Shown: one piece after another, positions 33,008 to 43,337 of the stretch | Numbering within the stretch: the stretch's first letter is position 1 | Layout: each line of letters opens with the position of its first letter | From: Oncomelania hupensis | Lineage: Eukaryota; Mollusca; Gastropoda; Littorinimorpha; Pomatiopsidae | Direction: 5' to 3' | Assembly (NCBI GenBank): GCA_036898135.1 | Contig: CM072513.1 | Coordinates: 39,794,673 to 39,858,672 of the forward strand | DNA length: 64,000 nt | Program-made: the position numbers and the translations under genes | Notes under the pieces: model-generated | The model's database searches: none | Told to the model about the DNA's origin: nothing | Seen by the model: only the letters and a program-made list of their open reading frames with translations

Positions 33008-33012
<5 letters not shown>
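32017..33012 (-). mobile_element. L2/CR1-type RT fragment, target of gypsy B
   Basis: The minus strand reads NYFNKLIENISDISHLWHAL near 33000, NAFNNHFLSVVAVLKSY near 32865, then FKIPPITINEVVKYILKL near 32760, KSAGPDEISNKVLKL, TFPTTWKQAKVISLPKSK near 32570, SSQSGFRSHHSCSTAL near 32425 and LADDTTLQNQGS ending at 32017. These are the linker and the fingers and palm of an L2/CR1-type polymerase, broken by a few frameshifts. The reading continues at 19219 once gypsy B is removed. The 5' side is cut by the AG microsatellite at 33013. Confidence 0.8.
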
Positions 33013-33083
<71 letters not shown>

Positions 33084-33087
33084 GAGC
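33013..33087. repeat. (AG)n microsatellite
   Basis: About 75 bp of AG repeat with two interruptions (agcgag), read directly. Confidence 0.95.
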
Positions 33088-33299
33088 GAGGAGGGGTTAG
33101 GAGCCTAGTACCTAATTTTACAACACCTTTACATATTTATTATTACCCTACATATATACCTTGCTAAAGACCAGACAATTCATATTCATGCAGTCCTAAC
33201 GCACAGTGACTGCAGCAAATGGGATTCGAAATCCAATGTTAAACACACAGTTTAGAAGAAATAAAAAAATATGCCTATAGATATCAGTGAAAAGTGTCC

Positions 33300-34035
33300 A
33301 CAAAATCTACTTATTTGACGCCATCTGGAAGAGCATTTCTAAAGACCGGTCCAGTAGGCTATATTGGAAAGACCTCTAGCCATAGCTTTTACTCTTAGTC
33401 TTACACTGAACAAGAAGAGACTTGGTAGCTGAGCGAAGACTGCGAGATGGTTCATTCACATTTAGAAGTTCGAACGGGTAATCAAAAGCGTGGTCTTGAA
33501 CTGCGCGAAGGGCAACTGAAGGCACTTTGTGTTTATTGCGTTCGTGAATTGGAAGCAGCCGCATCGGAAGATGTTTGGAGGCGAGAGAATGGCAGGGGGT
33601 GCAAGATATTTTCGGGGGTGGGGGTTTGGTGGGAAAGAGTGAGTACTGGCAGGGAAAATTATTGATATACTATTTTTGTAAAGGTTATTTGCACAAATTC
33701 TGATGACAGTATCGTTTGCCCTCCCACCCAGGGGAGTTGAGGGAAGGGGGGGAGGGGGAGGGAGGACGGCGGCCCCACCTGCTCTTCCGGTCCCGACGCC
33801 TGGGAAGCCAATATAGCTGCTTAAGAAAATGGTGATGATGTAGAATTTGCGAGGTTTTGTGACCTATCGAGCTGCGGATTTTTGCGCAAATTGAGGTGTT
33901 TGATCCGTTTCTGGGGAAGATTGGCAAGAAGGCTGTTGCAATAACAAAGTCTTAACAAGACCAATGAGACAGCGATAGTGTATACTGCACTAAACGTTTT
34001 AAAACGTGCATAATTCGGCCTAAGGTATAGCAGTC
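33300..34035 (-). mobile_element. Degenerate L2/CR1-type RT C-terminal fragment
   Basis: The minus strand reads LCYCNSLLANLPQKRIKHL near 33950, HFLKQLYWLPRR near 33815, NEPSRSLRSATKSLLVQ near 33440 and a final FRNALPDGVK near 33320. This is the same region as the 14.4-kb copy but strongly decayed, with a GC-rich C tract near 33735-33770. Confidence 0.65.
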
Positions 34036-34076
34036 TATGCAGCATCAACACGTTTCACTAATAAAACCGTCATCGT

Positions 34077-34079
34077 GTG

Positions 34080-34156
<77 letters not shown>

Positions 34157-34227
34157 TATCATCATCAGCATCATCATCACAATCATCATCATCATCATCA
34201 TCATCATCCTCATCATCATCATCATAA
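34077..34227. repeat. (CAT)n/(ATC)n microsatellite, 150 bp
   Basis: Long CAT array with a few substitutions, read directly. Confidence 0.95.
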
Positions 34228-34511
34228 CAATGAATACTGCGAAGCAAGCGATAGCAAAGAGACGGAACTAAGGTTATAAGCTGCTGTTCTTACCTCCGTC
34301 GAATATTGCAAAAGAATCACTAGTGGCGTCGTCAATCGAGCACCGTGGATTAAACTCAACGCTGACATGTAATACTGTCAGGCAAACTTGATCATTTTCA
34401 GATGGTGGATTCAGTCTCCATGCACAGTCTTTGCTCCTGGGAAACAAAAATGAGACAACAGTCTTTTACGAGCTTAATCTCGAGGAAAACATGCGATTAC
34501 GGATTTCTAAA

Positions 34512-34580
34512 ACACACACACACACAAACACACATCACAAACACACATCAAACACTCTCTCTCTCTCTCTCTCTCTCTGT
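34512..34580. repeat. CA and CT simple repeats
   Basis: A CA-rich tract (34512-34550) followed by (CT)n at 34555-34579. Confidence 0.85.
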
Positions 34581-34654
34581 CATCGGTCACAGCATTTCCT
34601 CCTCCATTAACCTCTACCCTTCCCCCGCCGCCACCGTATATAGTGTATCCAAAG

Positions 34655-34782
34655 AATATAAAGTATATATAATATAAAAAAATATATAGAATATAAAGTA
34701 TATAGAATATAAAATATATAGAATATAAAGTATATAGAATATAAAGTATATAGAATATGAAGTATATAGAATATAAAGTGAG
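34655..34782. repeat. AT-rich minisatellite, about 15-17 bp unit
   Basis: Repeats of 'agtatatagaatataa' and close variants, about seven units. Confidence 0.9.
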
Positions 34783-36195
34783 TCATAAAAGTTCTTAAAT
34801 TCCCTTCTGTTACCTTCTTTCTCTTCGTCGTCGTCAATTTTTCATCCACCACCCTCACCCCCATCCTCACCCTCCCCTTCCCTCTTCAGATTCTGCCCCT
34901 TTTCGTTTTCCTTTCTTATACTTCGACTCCTCCCTCTTCTCTCTTCCCTCGCCTTCTCTTCCATTCAGTCATGAGATGAAGTCCTTGATCCAGCTTCTCT
35001 TCCCCTCCTTCTTTTATTGATGCTCAAACTCCTCTAATATCCTTCCCCTCACCTTCGTTGTTTCAACACTTACGCTGGATAGGTGCCGTTTTCGTATCCA
35101 GGCGAAGTGAGGTTTTGTGGATGTTCGGTGGAAGTCAGATCTAACTTGACTCCACCATTAATGGTACCACATGCCTGTGTTTGTGCTTGGATACCTGTTA
35201 ACAGCGGTTTCACATTCTAGGTCAGTCTAGATATAAATAACATAGTGTGTATTCTACCAGGATCATTTTTTGAAGATTGAAGGTGACGAGTGTCGTGGAC
35301 ACCATCATACATTATGAAACGACAGGATCCTTGAAACTATAGTCACAGCGTTTGAAAAACAAACAGACCAAGCACTTGCCAATTGGCACTAAAATCTATA
35401 CATTGCTTACGCTAGATTAAAATATACTAATATTAAAGATATGCGCGAAGTCAAAGTAATTGACACATAAAGTTAAGTAAATAAAAACTTAAAATATCAC
35501 TGCCAATAGCTCAATTTTGTATCTACAAGTAGTATTTTGATGTGTATTTATAAAGACTGTAATAGTTCAACAGCGAAATAATAAAGAAAGTAATGTACAG
35601 ACATGCACATGCATACCACCTCCCTCATCCCCACACATACCTAAATAATGACATTTTCTGTGCATTCGTATGGTACACTACATGTGGCAAACATATAATA
35701 TGTTTAATATGTGAAAGATATCTTGATTTGAAAGGCAGTCCTCAAAGAAAACAAAAATTGACAATGCCTTTTATACGAAGGAAATAATTTATGATTGAAC
35801 ACTTACACGCACGCTTTACCGAAATAAATCCAGTTCTTTCTCCTTTCGTCCTGGATTTGAAAGAGGTAGTAAGGGCGGAAGTGGGTGGAGAGGGAAAAGG
35901 AAGAGAGATAGAGGGGTGGGAGGTGTGCAGAATTATTAACCGTGTGACAAGCACGATGAAAGAAACCAACCCAACATGGCTGCGGTCTTTTATAACATAT
36001 TATTTACGACTAATAAACTATTTTGAGAGACAGACAGGCAGACAGAGACAGAGGGATACAGAGACAGAGAGAGGAGTAATAAAAAAAGAGAAAAACCCAC
36101 AGAATTTGAAAGGAAAAGATTTTAGTAAGGTTTAGGTGAAAAGACAGACATACTTTTTTAAAAGTAAAAAAAAAAGATAGAAAGAAAGAAAGGAA

Positions 36196-36231
<36 letters not shown>

Positions 36232-36640
36232 CATAACGAAAATAAAATATAAAAACTTGAGTAAGAAAGTAAACATAAATGGAAGAATCCAAAAGGAAAT
36301 TAAAATTAATTAATTAAAACAGCCTTATAAAAGGAAAGAATGGAACCAAAGAAAGGACAGAAACTAAGAAAGAAACAAAGAAAAAATAAGAAATGAACAC
36401 ACACAAAAATAACAAAAAAGCAGACAAGCACAAAATAACTAAACAAAAAAAAGGGAAAAAATAAATAAAAAAAAGTTTTAAAAAACGAAATGGAATTTTT
36501 TTTAAAATTTAGGAACAAAGAAAGTGACCAACAGACTACACACAAAACCAAAAGCGAACCAACAAAAAAAAACTAATAAACAAACAGCTCACAATCATTC
36601 AATGGAAGAAAAACAAGCAACGAGACACAAAACAATCTTA
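34783..36640. other. Low-complexity and AT-rich stretch without gene
   Basis: Contains a pyrimidine-rich block (34850-35010), a GAAA array (36176-36232) and A-rich sequence (36360-36600). No frame has recognisable similarity, and no splice-supported exon was seen. Confidence 0.5.
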
Positions 36641-36654
36641 ACTCTGAAGACATC

Positions 36655-37489
36655 CAAGGCAGTGGTTATTTCTATCAAAAACCTTGGTGTCGTTCTTGAC
36701 AACACCCTCTCCATGTCAGACTTCATCCGCAAAACATGTAAAACATGCAACTTTCATCTCCGTAGAATAGACCTTGTCCGCAAACATCTGACCACTGAAG
36801 ATACTGTCACTTGTTTTGTCACGCTTAGACCTACTGTAGCTCTCTCCTGGCTGGACTTCTTTCTTCTTCTATTTATCTGCTCCATCATGTTCAGAACTCT
36901 GCTCCTCGTCTGGTTCTCAAAAAGAAAACAAATATGATCCTATCACACCCCTCCTACAATCACACCTTTGGCTTCCAGTGTCTCATAGAATTACCTACAA
37001 AATCTCTATTTTCTGTTACAAGTGCGTCCATGGTTAACCCCTTGCTACCTCACCCAGAACATTCAATTCTACAAGCCCTCTAGAAATCTTCGTTCTTCTT
37101 CTGACACCCTCATGCCTCTCATACCCCGCTACAAACTCTCCCCTGCTTGGCTCTTCACCTTGGAACTCTCTTCCTCTTTCTCTTCGCAGCTCTCCAAACA
37201 GAGCTACTTTCAAATCCAACTTGAAAAGTCATCTCTTTCTTAAATGTTTCTGATCTTGCCTCCCATAATCATCGTCGTCATTACTCCTTTTTTGATTCAG
37301 CCGACCGCCACCACCCACCCCTTCACCCCTTCTTAGCTATCCCCTCCTCTCTCCCTCCCTCGTCTCTTATTCATTAGCAAGTGTCTTGCCTGATTTTATT
37401 TTGTATGAAGCTGGATGTTTAGAATGAATGTGTGAGTACACTGCACTTTGAACTGATGTTGTTCCTTAGGAAAAAGCGCTATATAAATA

Positions 37490-37579
<90 letters not shown>

Positions 37580-37580
37580 G
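36655..37580 (+). mobile_element. L2/CR1-type non-LTR fragment with ATT tail
   Basis: Plus-strand text VISIKNLGVVLDNTLSM near 36665, FHLRRIDLVRKHL near 36752, LKKKTNM near 36920 and PSRNLRSSSDTLMP near 37077 matches the RT C-terminus of the L2/CR1 group with several frame breaks. The 3' end has 'aaaaagcgctatataaat' at 37471-37488 and then an unusually long (ATT)n tail. This is a third, distinct copy in the window. Confidence 0.8.
37490..37579. repeat. (ATT)n array forming the L2 tail
   Basis: About 90 bp of perfect ATT units, read directly, adjoining the L2 3' end. Confidence 0.95.
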
Positions 37581-37799
37581 CAGTATAGTGTGTCAAGTCC
37601 TCTCCATCATCAATCTTCAACGTCCACTTTCACTGAAGTGGAAAATTATTTTGTACAGCACACTTTTCCCATTCTCGAAATAAGACTGCTTGAATCAGTA
37701 CTTATTGTATTTGACTATTTTACCTGTCAACACTGTCGAAAAGCACAGCCATGGGTGTGTAGTAAAACAAAAAGACAATTTGTAAAATACAATATAATA

Positions 37800-37890
37800 C
37801 AATTAAATAAATAAACAAATAAAATAAAATAAAATAAAATATAATAAAATTAAATTAAATTAAATTACATTAAATTACATTAAAAATTAA
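37800..37890. repeat. (AAAT)n/(AAATT)n simple repeat
   Basis: Runs of aaata and aaatt units, read directly. Confidence 0.85.
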
Positions 37891-38194
37891 GATGCAGAGC
37901 ACCAGCAAATAACGACCAGCCAGACTAGATCTAGATTTTATGTCATTATAAATGTGCCTACAGAAATGTTGGAAAAACACACTTCTGCCGCACTGAGCAC
38001 TTCTTCTTGCTCTTTAATAGCGCTTCACCATCTCAAGAGTTGCTCAAGGCGCAGGCCAATTAAGGATCTAACTCAAGCCGCACGAGCATCAAACTTGCTA
38101 CCGTAGGCGTTACTAACACCCCAGACACCGAGCGGGCGTGAGGGAAGGAAATAGACCTAGACTAGCGCTTGCTGGGTGTGGCACTGGCGCTTCA

Positions 38195-38345
38195 GGGGTT
38201 GCCTGGTAGCTAAGTTGATAGAACGCTGGTTTCCCATGCCGAAGGTCGCGGGTTGGAACCCCGCGTGGGGCGAACTTACGTGACTTAGTTATGAGACTTT
38301 TCAAGACACCGATAATTTTCTCTGGGTACTCCGGTTTCCTCCCTT
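38195..38345 (+). mobile_element. tRNA-derived SINE
   Basis: The tRNA-like head has an A-box region (tagctaagttgatagaacg at 38208-38226) and a clear B box (gggttggaacccc at 38250-38262). A conserved-looking body follows, including 'ctctgggtactccggtttcc' at 38320-38339, a word shared by many animal SINE bodies. No coding frame is present. It is a different family from the 5.3-kb SINE. Confidence 0.7.
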
Positions 38346-39470
38346 CCTTCAATAATGGCATTGGATGCAGTCAATCTAAAGTTTCTACACATTAAAATTG
38401 ATTTCTGGTCTGACTTTAATAATAGCGATCTCTTCAGATCGGCGAACTTTTTTTTTCAACAAATGTTTTATTCAAAGAAAACACATTATAAAAAAAATGA
38501 TTTACAGGACAGGCAACAAGCGAGCTTATATAAGCCCCACCCTGTATAAATAAAATTCTACATGTTAATTATGTGACAGGAAACTAGAGAGAGTAATAAG
38601 GCGGTTTCTACGCCAAGCTGCTCAAGGCGTCCTTTTCATTATGCTGTTTTCAGAGCGTTTTAAAAGCACTCTGTTAAATATATGTTTTTTGCGCCTTTAG
38701 TTGGAGGGTGTAGGTGGTTGAAATTTAAATAAAATATACCCTTTTAAAAACAAAAAATTAAAACCATTCTTTTTTAAAAACACAACACGCTGCATTATGG
38801 TTGTAACATTATACATTAATGTCCGCGGGAATGATCTTTTGTTTAACAAGATAGTCACGAGTAAATAAGGATAATGAAAAGATACCAATCAGTTTACAAC
38901 AACTGAAAGATCCATCTTTCCTAATTCAATAGGTTTCATTTTTAAAAGAGATTTTGCAATCATAGCATAAGCTGTATTTAGGCTAACTAAGACAGCACTA
39001 TGGTATCCAAGATTTACAATTGTTTGTTCATATGGTAGACTCATTTTTTATATCATTAAAAAAATATTATTGCATTGAAAACAATTCCAATGATGGCTTC
39101 AATGATGGAGATGATTCAGTTTCTTTCTCTACAAGTGGTTTTGTGGGTTTCTGTTTCTTTTTTCATTGGCGGTATTTATATATTATGTACCCACTTCCAC
39201 CTAGACATAAACAATACACATTCTTATTTGAAGATTGTACTGTTTGTATTGGTTCTTCTTTGTTTGTTGTTAATGTTTGTTGTGTTATTGTTTCTTCTTC
39301 TGGCTAGTTCCTTAGTGGCTATACACTCCGAGCATGCGTACGTGAATGAATGATGATGTTTGAGGGGGAAAGGGTTATATTTGGATAAATAGTATTTTTT
39401 AACCAATTTTCTTGATGAAGTTGTTAAAATGGAATAATGTTGTTGATGTTGTTGCCAAAATGAGGTCACT
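38346..39470. other. AT-rich stretch without recognisable gene
   Basis: A frame at 39075-39353 is very hydrophobic but is low-complexity T-rich DNA with no supporting signal. Confidence 0.45.
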
Positions 39471-39700
39471 CATGACGATGTATTATAGCATGAGAGAGGG
39501 GTGATAGCATGAGAGAGAGGGGGGCGATATATTATAGTATGCTAGAGGGGGGTGATAATATGAGAGAGAGAGGGGTGACGATGTATTTTAGTATGCTAGA
39601 GGGGTGATGAAAGTGAGAGGAGTGATAGAAATTAGGTCAAGGGTGACGTTGTATTATACATTATGACATGGTAGGGGGGTGATGAATATGAGATAGAGGA
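39471..39700. repeat. Irregular purine-rich tandem repeat
   Basis: Four or five irregular units carry 'gtgacgatgtatt', 'agtatgctagagggg' and 'atgagagagagaggg'. Unit length varies between about 45 and 70 bp. Confidence 0.7.
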
Positions 39701-39831
39701 TGAGACAAAATGGTTGATTAGAAATTCAATTATAATATGCATTTATATTTGTGTAAATAATCATGTTCATTGGATATTAATATAAATTATAGAAAGATTA
39801 TGAAAATTTTATGATGCATAAATGAACAGGT

Positions 39832-39860
39832 CAAGATGGCGGACGGCGGAAGGAGTTATT
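39832..39860 (+). promoter_or_regulatory. Possible YY1/ETS-type core promoter motif
   Basis: The word caagatggcgga at 39832-39843, followed by cggaagg, resembles the YY1 plus ETS arrangement found at housekeeping transcription starts. An AATAAA lies on the same strand at 40612. No convincing coding frame connects them, so this is only a hint of a noncoding or undetected transcript. Confidence 0.25.
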
Positions 39861-40673
39861 TCCCATGTATTGTTTACATGTTGAGATAGACAGTTTATTT
39901 GTTGACCAGATTGGGCCTTTGATTTCTACTTCTATACCTACTACGTTTTCGACTACTATTTCTGCTACTCCTAGTTTGCTGTTACCACTACGTTTATTCT
40001 ACTTGACTGAGATACACTACTTCCGCTTCGGTTCTTCGACTTCATACATCTGTTGCTCCGACTTCATATTTCGTTCTTCGATCTTCATACTTTGTACTTC
40101 GTGCTACGTACCTTGTGCTGCTTACCCCGTTCCACCTCTACTTCTACCTGCAAGAGGAGGCAAGACGACGTGCGTGGGGTACCATTTCTTGGGTCGCAGC
40201 GCTCAGGGCTTTACATTACACCCTCAATCATACGTACATACACGCACTTAGACATATTTAAACAGTGACTTTCTACAGTCTGCATTAAGTGGATTGAGTT
40301 GGTGAATCTCCTTGAGGTAGTGCTTTTAGACGATTTAATTAGACCTGTGTGGGAGATCGGACAGATAATCTGAGCATAAAGTACTTACTATTTCTTCAAG
40401 GTTTTGCTTTGTATACATAAGCATTAGTAGTATTTTTTGCATCTTGTTTTCCACATTGTTATTGCATCTTGATTGTATTCGCATCTTCTGTACAGTGTCA
40501 GGGGTTAGGGATTAGACAAGGGAGGTAATGTTTTGTTAATTGTTGGGGTTGTGGGTCCGGATAAGGGTTGAGGTTGGGTTAGTTTCCCCATTTTCCTGTG
40601 TGTGTGCGTTGAATAAAAGAGTATAATTGTGCATCTGGCATTTGTGTTAGTTTTGTTTTGAGTGTGTATCCCT

Positions 40674-41411
40674 CTACTCGTTGTATGAGCTGAAGTCACT
40701 AGCCCGTTTGGGTGACGTGACAAACCCAGAGTGCTGATTTTCATTTTCTCTTTTCTTCATAAATACTGTAATACGTCTGGGATCCTCATCTAATTTGACC
40801 CAACTTAGAGTCACATGCGGAATTACATTAACATTTCTCTGTGTAGGTTTGTGAGCTATTATGTCAGGTACTATCATAGACGCACTACCTAGCTGTAAAG
40901 GAGGATGCAGAACAACTCTAATATTTTTTCCCGGCGGTATCACACTTAGGTAAAACATACACACTTGTTTTGTAGGCTATGATTTCTATGTTTTCTCGAT
41001 TATTTTCATCCGGCACTAGACTAAATAACATAAGCCCAGCGTTAATAATTTTCTTAAATTTATTGTCTGGTCCTATAAAAGTGTTAGGGCTTTGACACTT
41101 GAATTTAATAAGCCAATCTAATTCTGTGTCCACAGGTGTTAAAGACCAAATATTTTCTCATTAGTAATAGCATACTTTAAATCAGGCTCTAATTTACCTG
41201 CATTAAAGTCTGTTAGCTGGTCGATAGATGGTTTGGTTTCTGGTTCTGACGGTCCTGACGGTACTAGTGTTTGTTTATAATATCCAGTTGGTGTAAATTC
41301 GAAACCGTAAATAGACCCAATAGCATTCGCATCAAAGTCAATTGTGTCTGCTAGGTCTTTCAGTTCAATGGTAGGACAGGTTACTGGAATCATTCTAGGT
41401 CCGTTCGACAT
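40674..41411 (-). pseudogene. Unidentified protein, frameshifted (about 245 codons)
   Basis: The minus-strand ATG at 41411 starts MSNGPRMIPVTCPTIELKDL and continues to ITNEKIFGL. After a frame change near 41140 it reads DTELDWLIKFKCQSPNTFIG, and after another near 40925 PPGKNIRVVLHPPLQLGS, ending FVTSPKRASDFSSYNE. Composition is that of a real protein throughout. I do not recognise the family. It is collinear with two further ORFs upstream on the same strand, which suggests one decayed multi-gene element. No splice sites explain the frame changes. Confidence 0.5.
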
Positions 41412-41433
41412 TGTATTTTTTAAATTAAACTTT

Positions 41434-41614
41434 ATTTTATCTCAAGAATAATTGTAAGATCATCAAAGTCTACACTTTGGTTGTTTTGGCTTGTTATTTT
41501 GAAGCAAACACTGGTATGATAGTCCTGACTTCAGTGACGCTTTTGAGGCAAAAATGTTATTGAAACTGGATCGCAGTAAGATTCTCTCTGAGTTTAAATT
41601 ATCCATAGCAATGT
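41434..41614 (-). pseudogene. Small unidentified ORF between two others, frameshifted
   Basis: The minus strand reads MDNLNSERILLRSSFNNIF from 41614, overlapping the end of the upstream ORF, then ASKASLKSGLSYQ. After a frame change it ends ITSQNNQSVDFDDLTIILEIK and a stop near 41434. Compact, overlapping spacing is more like a viral or virus-like element than host exons. Function unknown. Confidence 0.4.
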
Positions 41615-41914
41615 ACTAGGAGTTCCGTTTATTAAGTTTTCCGATGTCTTTAGTTGATGAAGGTACACAAACAATCTATTATTAATTAACAAATTCATAG
41701 CTTTTGTTCCAATAAATCTTATATTACCGCTGCTACTAGTGCTGCTGCTAGTGCTGCTGCTTGTGCTGCAGCTGCTGGAGTCAAAAGATAAAGATAATTC
41801 ATTGCCAGTGAAGCCTAAAATTTCTGCAAGATTTGGTGCAAGTGTAACGCTGGTAATGTCTTTATGCTGGGTTTTATTGAATGTTAAAGTTACTCTCAAG
41901 TTTGCAGGGTTCAT
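41594..41914 (-). CDS. Unidentified 106-residue protein with Ser-rich tract
   Basis: Starts MNPANLRVTLTFNKTQHKD, contains SVTLAPNLAEILGFTGNE, a Ser/Thr tract of about 17 residues encoded by a GCTGCTAGT-type repeat, then GNIRFIGTKAMNLL and RLFVYLHQLKTSENLINGTP. The 'LA..LGF' and 'VY' pattern reminds me of an uncharacterised family carried by virus-like DNA elements (Polinton/adintovirus-like) in invertebrates. That is a weak resemblance from memory, not a match. It may be truncated at its N-terminus. Confidence 0.4.
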   Translation of the reverse strand: MNPANLRVTLTFNKTQHKDITSVTLAPNLAEILGFTGNELSLSFDSSSCSTSSSTSSSTSSSGNIRFIGTKAMNLLINNRLFVYLHQLKTSENLINGTPSTLLWII

Positions 41915-42165
41915 TTTTGCTACCTTTCTTCTGCATAAACAAGTTGACTATTTGCCATCACTGTTTTGTAGCTTACCAAATTTGTCTGGATTGGATACGT
42001 CCTCATTTAGCTCGTTGTGATATTGGGTTTTCCTTGTCCTAATTTTTTCTATTAGTTATTTCTTGCAATTCTGAAGTTAGACCAGTCATCAGGATTGTTT
42101 GTACGTTTTGTTTTCTTATGGAGCTTGTTACCTATTTTATATCATTATTGATTTTTTATATCATA

Positions 42166-42621
42166 TTTCAAAGAATGTTTTAGGATATATTTCCCAACTT
42201 TCATCCACAGTAAAAGCTGAAAATATTTTGTTCCAGTCTTCCTGATTCAGTAGTGCATGGAATTTATCCGTGTCTGTTTTATCATAGTTATAAAGACTGC
42301 GTTTAAATCTGATGTTTTTGAAAGATGTTTGGTTAAGAGTAACATACGGAACACAATGGTCACTGCAGAAAGGAGGAGAAACATCGACGGCTTTGATTAG
42401 ACCAGGACTTAAATTGTGTTAAGATGTGATCAAGACAAGAACTGGTGGTGGTGGTAATATGTGTGGGTGATTGGACTAACTGGTGAAGCCGGCAGAGATT
42501 TCCAATGTTAAGGTAGTGATGTGATGGGTTGTTGAGCCAGTATGTATTAAAGTCGCCTAATACAATCTATTTTTTAATATTGTAGGGGTGAATCAGAATG
42601 AGAGCACGCGGTGTGTTTAGG
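42166..42621 (-). mobile_element. APE-type endonuclease fragment of a non-LTR element, C-terminal half
   Basis: The minus strand reads IVLGDFNTYWLNNPSHHY near 42565, NIGNLCRLHQLVQSPTHI, SSCLDHILTQFKS, then after a frame change VSPPFCSDHCVPYVTL near 42385 and NYDKTDTDKFHALL near 42285. GDFN and SDH are the catalytic motifs of AP-endonuclease-type domains. It abuts the left end of the 20-kb TIR-bounded interval. A matching N-terminal half lies just beyond its right end. Confidence 0.7.
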
Positions 42622-42625
42622 AAGT
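42622..42625. repeat. Left 4-bp target duplication (aagt) of the TIR-bounded element
   Basis: aagt directly precedes the left terminal inverted repeat; aagt directly follows the right one at 62652-62655. Confidence 0.55.
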
Positions 42626-42999
42626 CGTCGGTGTCCATTCAAAACCTCGTATGTCCCAAAATACAGTTTTGAGAAAAATGAAAAAAACTGTTTAAAAAAA
42701 TCAGGTTTCACCAAAACAAATGGTTTTAGCATAATTTGCATTCAGTATTGAACAGGATATTTGGCAGTAATAGTGACAAGATTTAGAGCGCGTGCTTGTT
42801 TAAGTAATAGACAAAAATGTTCACATACGAGGTTTTTACTATTTTGTATGAGCTGGAAGTTGCAAATTACGAGGTTTTGACTGTTTTGCTTGAGCTTGAA
42901 GTTGCAAGTTATAAGGATTAGTCACAATAGCAAACAACAAAGGAAACATTAATACAAAATAAAAGACCGAAAAATGCAGTTGAAAACATTTTCAATGTT

Positions 43000-43195
43000 G
43001 TTTTATTCAATAATGCAGACACAACCCTTGTCTTTACAAAACTGAAATAGGCTTATAGGCCATTGATAGATTAACACTGTAACACCCAGCAAAATAATGA
43101 ACGCGTTGTTGCATTCATCACTGACATAATAATGTCTTTCTGACCAGTACAAGCCCTGTACTTAAAGTAGCACGAAGTCCTTTCTCGGAAATTTC
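43000..43195 (-). other. Possible terminal exon remnant inside the TIR element
   Basis: The minus strand has a good acceptor (attcatttcacag) just before 43195, a short open frame EISEKGLRATLSTGLVLV followed by RKTLLCQ and a stop, and an AATAAA near 43008. This may be the last exon of a lost gene of the TIR element. The frame is too short to identify. Confidence 0.25.
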
Positions 43196-43244
43196 CTGTG
43201 AAATGAATTATAAGATGTAAGCTAAGTAAAACATGACACTTATG

Positions 43245-43337
43245 TGAAGTTTTTATTAAAATAACATAACAGTCTAAATGAACTTTTATTACCATAACAT
43301 AATAGTCTAAATTAACTTTCATTAACGTAATAGTCTT
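43245..43337. repeat. About 31-bp tandem repeat, left of the solo B LTR
   Basis: Units with 'taacagtctaaatgaac' and 'ttttattaccataacat'. The array continues at 44681-44770 on the other side of the solo LTR. Confidence 0.75.

Noticed and set aside
34035..34279. Poly-Asp, poly-His and poly-Ile frames over the CAT array
   Set aside because: These are translations of a microsatellite in different frames.
36010..36551. Phe/Leu-rich minus-strand ORFs
   Set aside because: Translations of A-rich and GAAA simple repeats; no gene signals.
39865..40251. 128-codon plus-strand ORF after the YY1-like motif
   Set aside because: Composition is low-complexity Ser/Thr/Tyr/Phe from a TTC/TAC-rich stretch, with no recognised similarity. 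The promoter hint alone is not enough.
40496..40722. TGTCA...TGACA segment with an internal AATAAA, resembling a small LTR
   Set aside because: No matching flanking duplication and no second copy in the window. The right end overlaps coding-like text of the minus-strand unknown protein.
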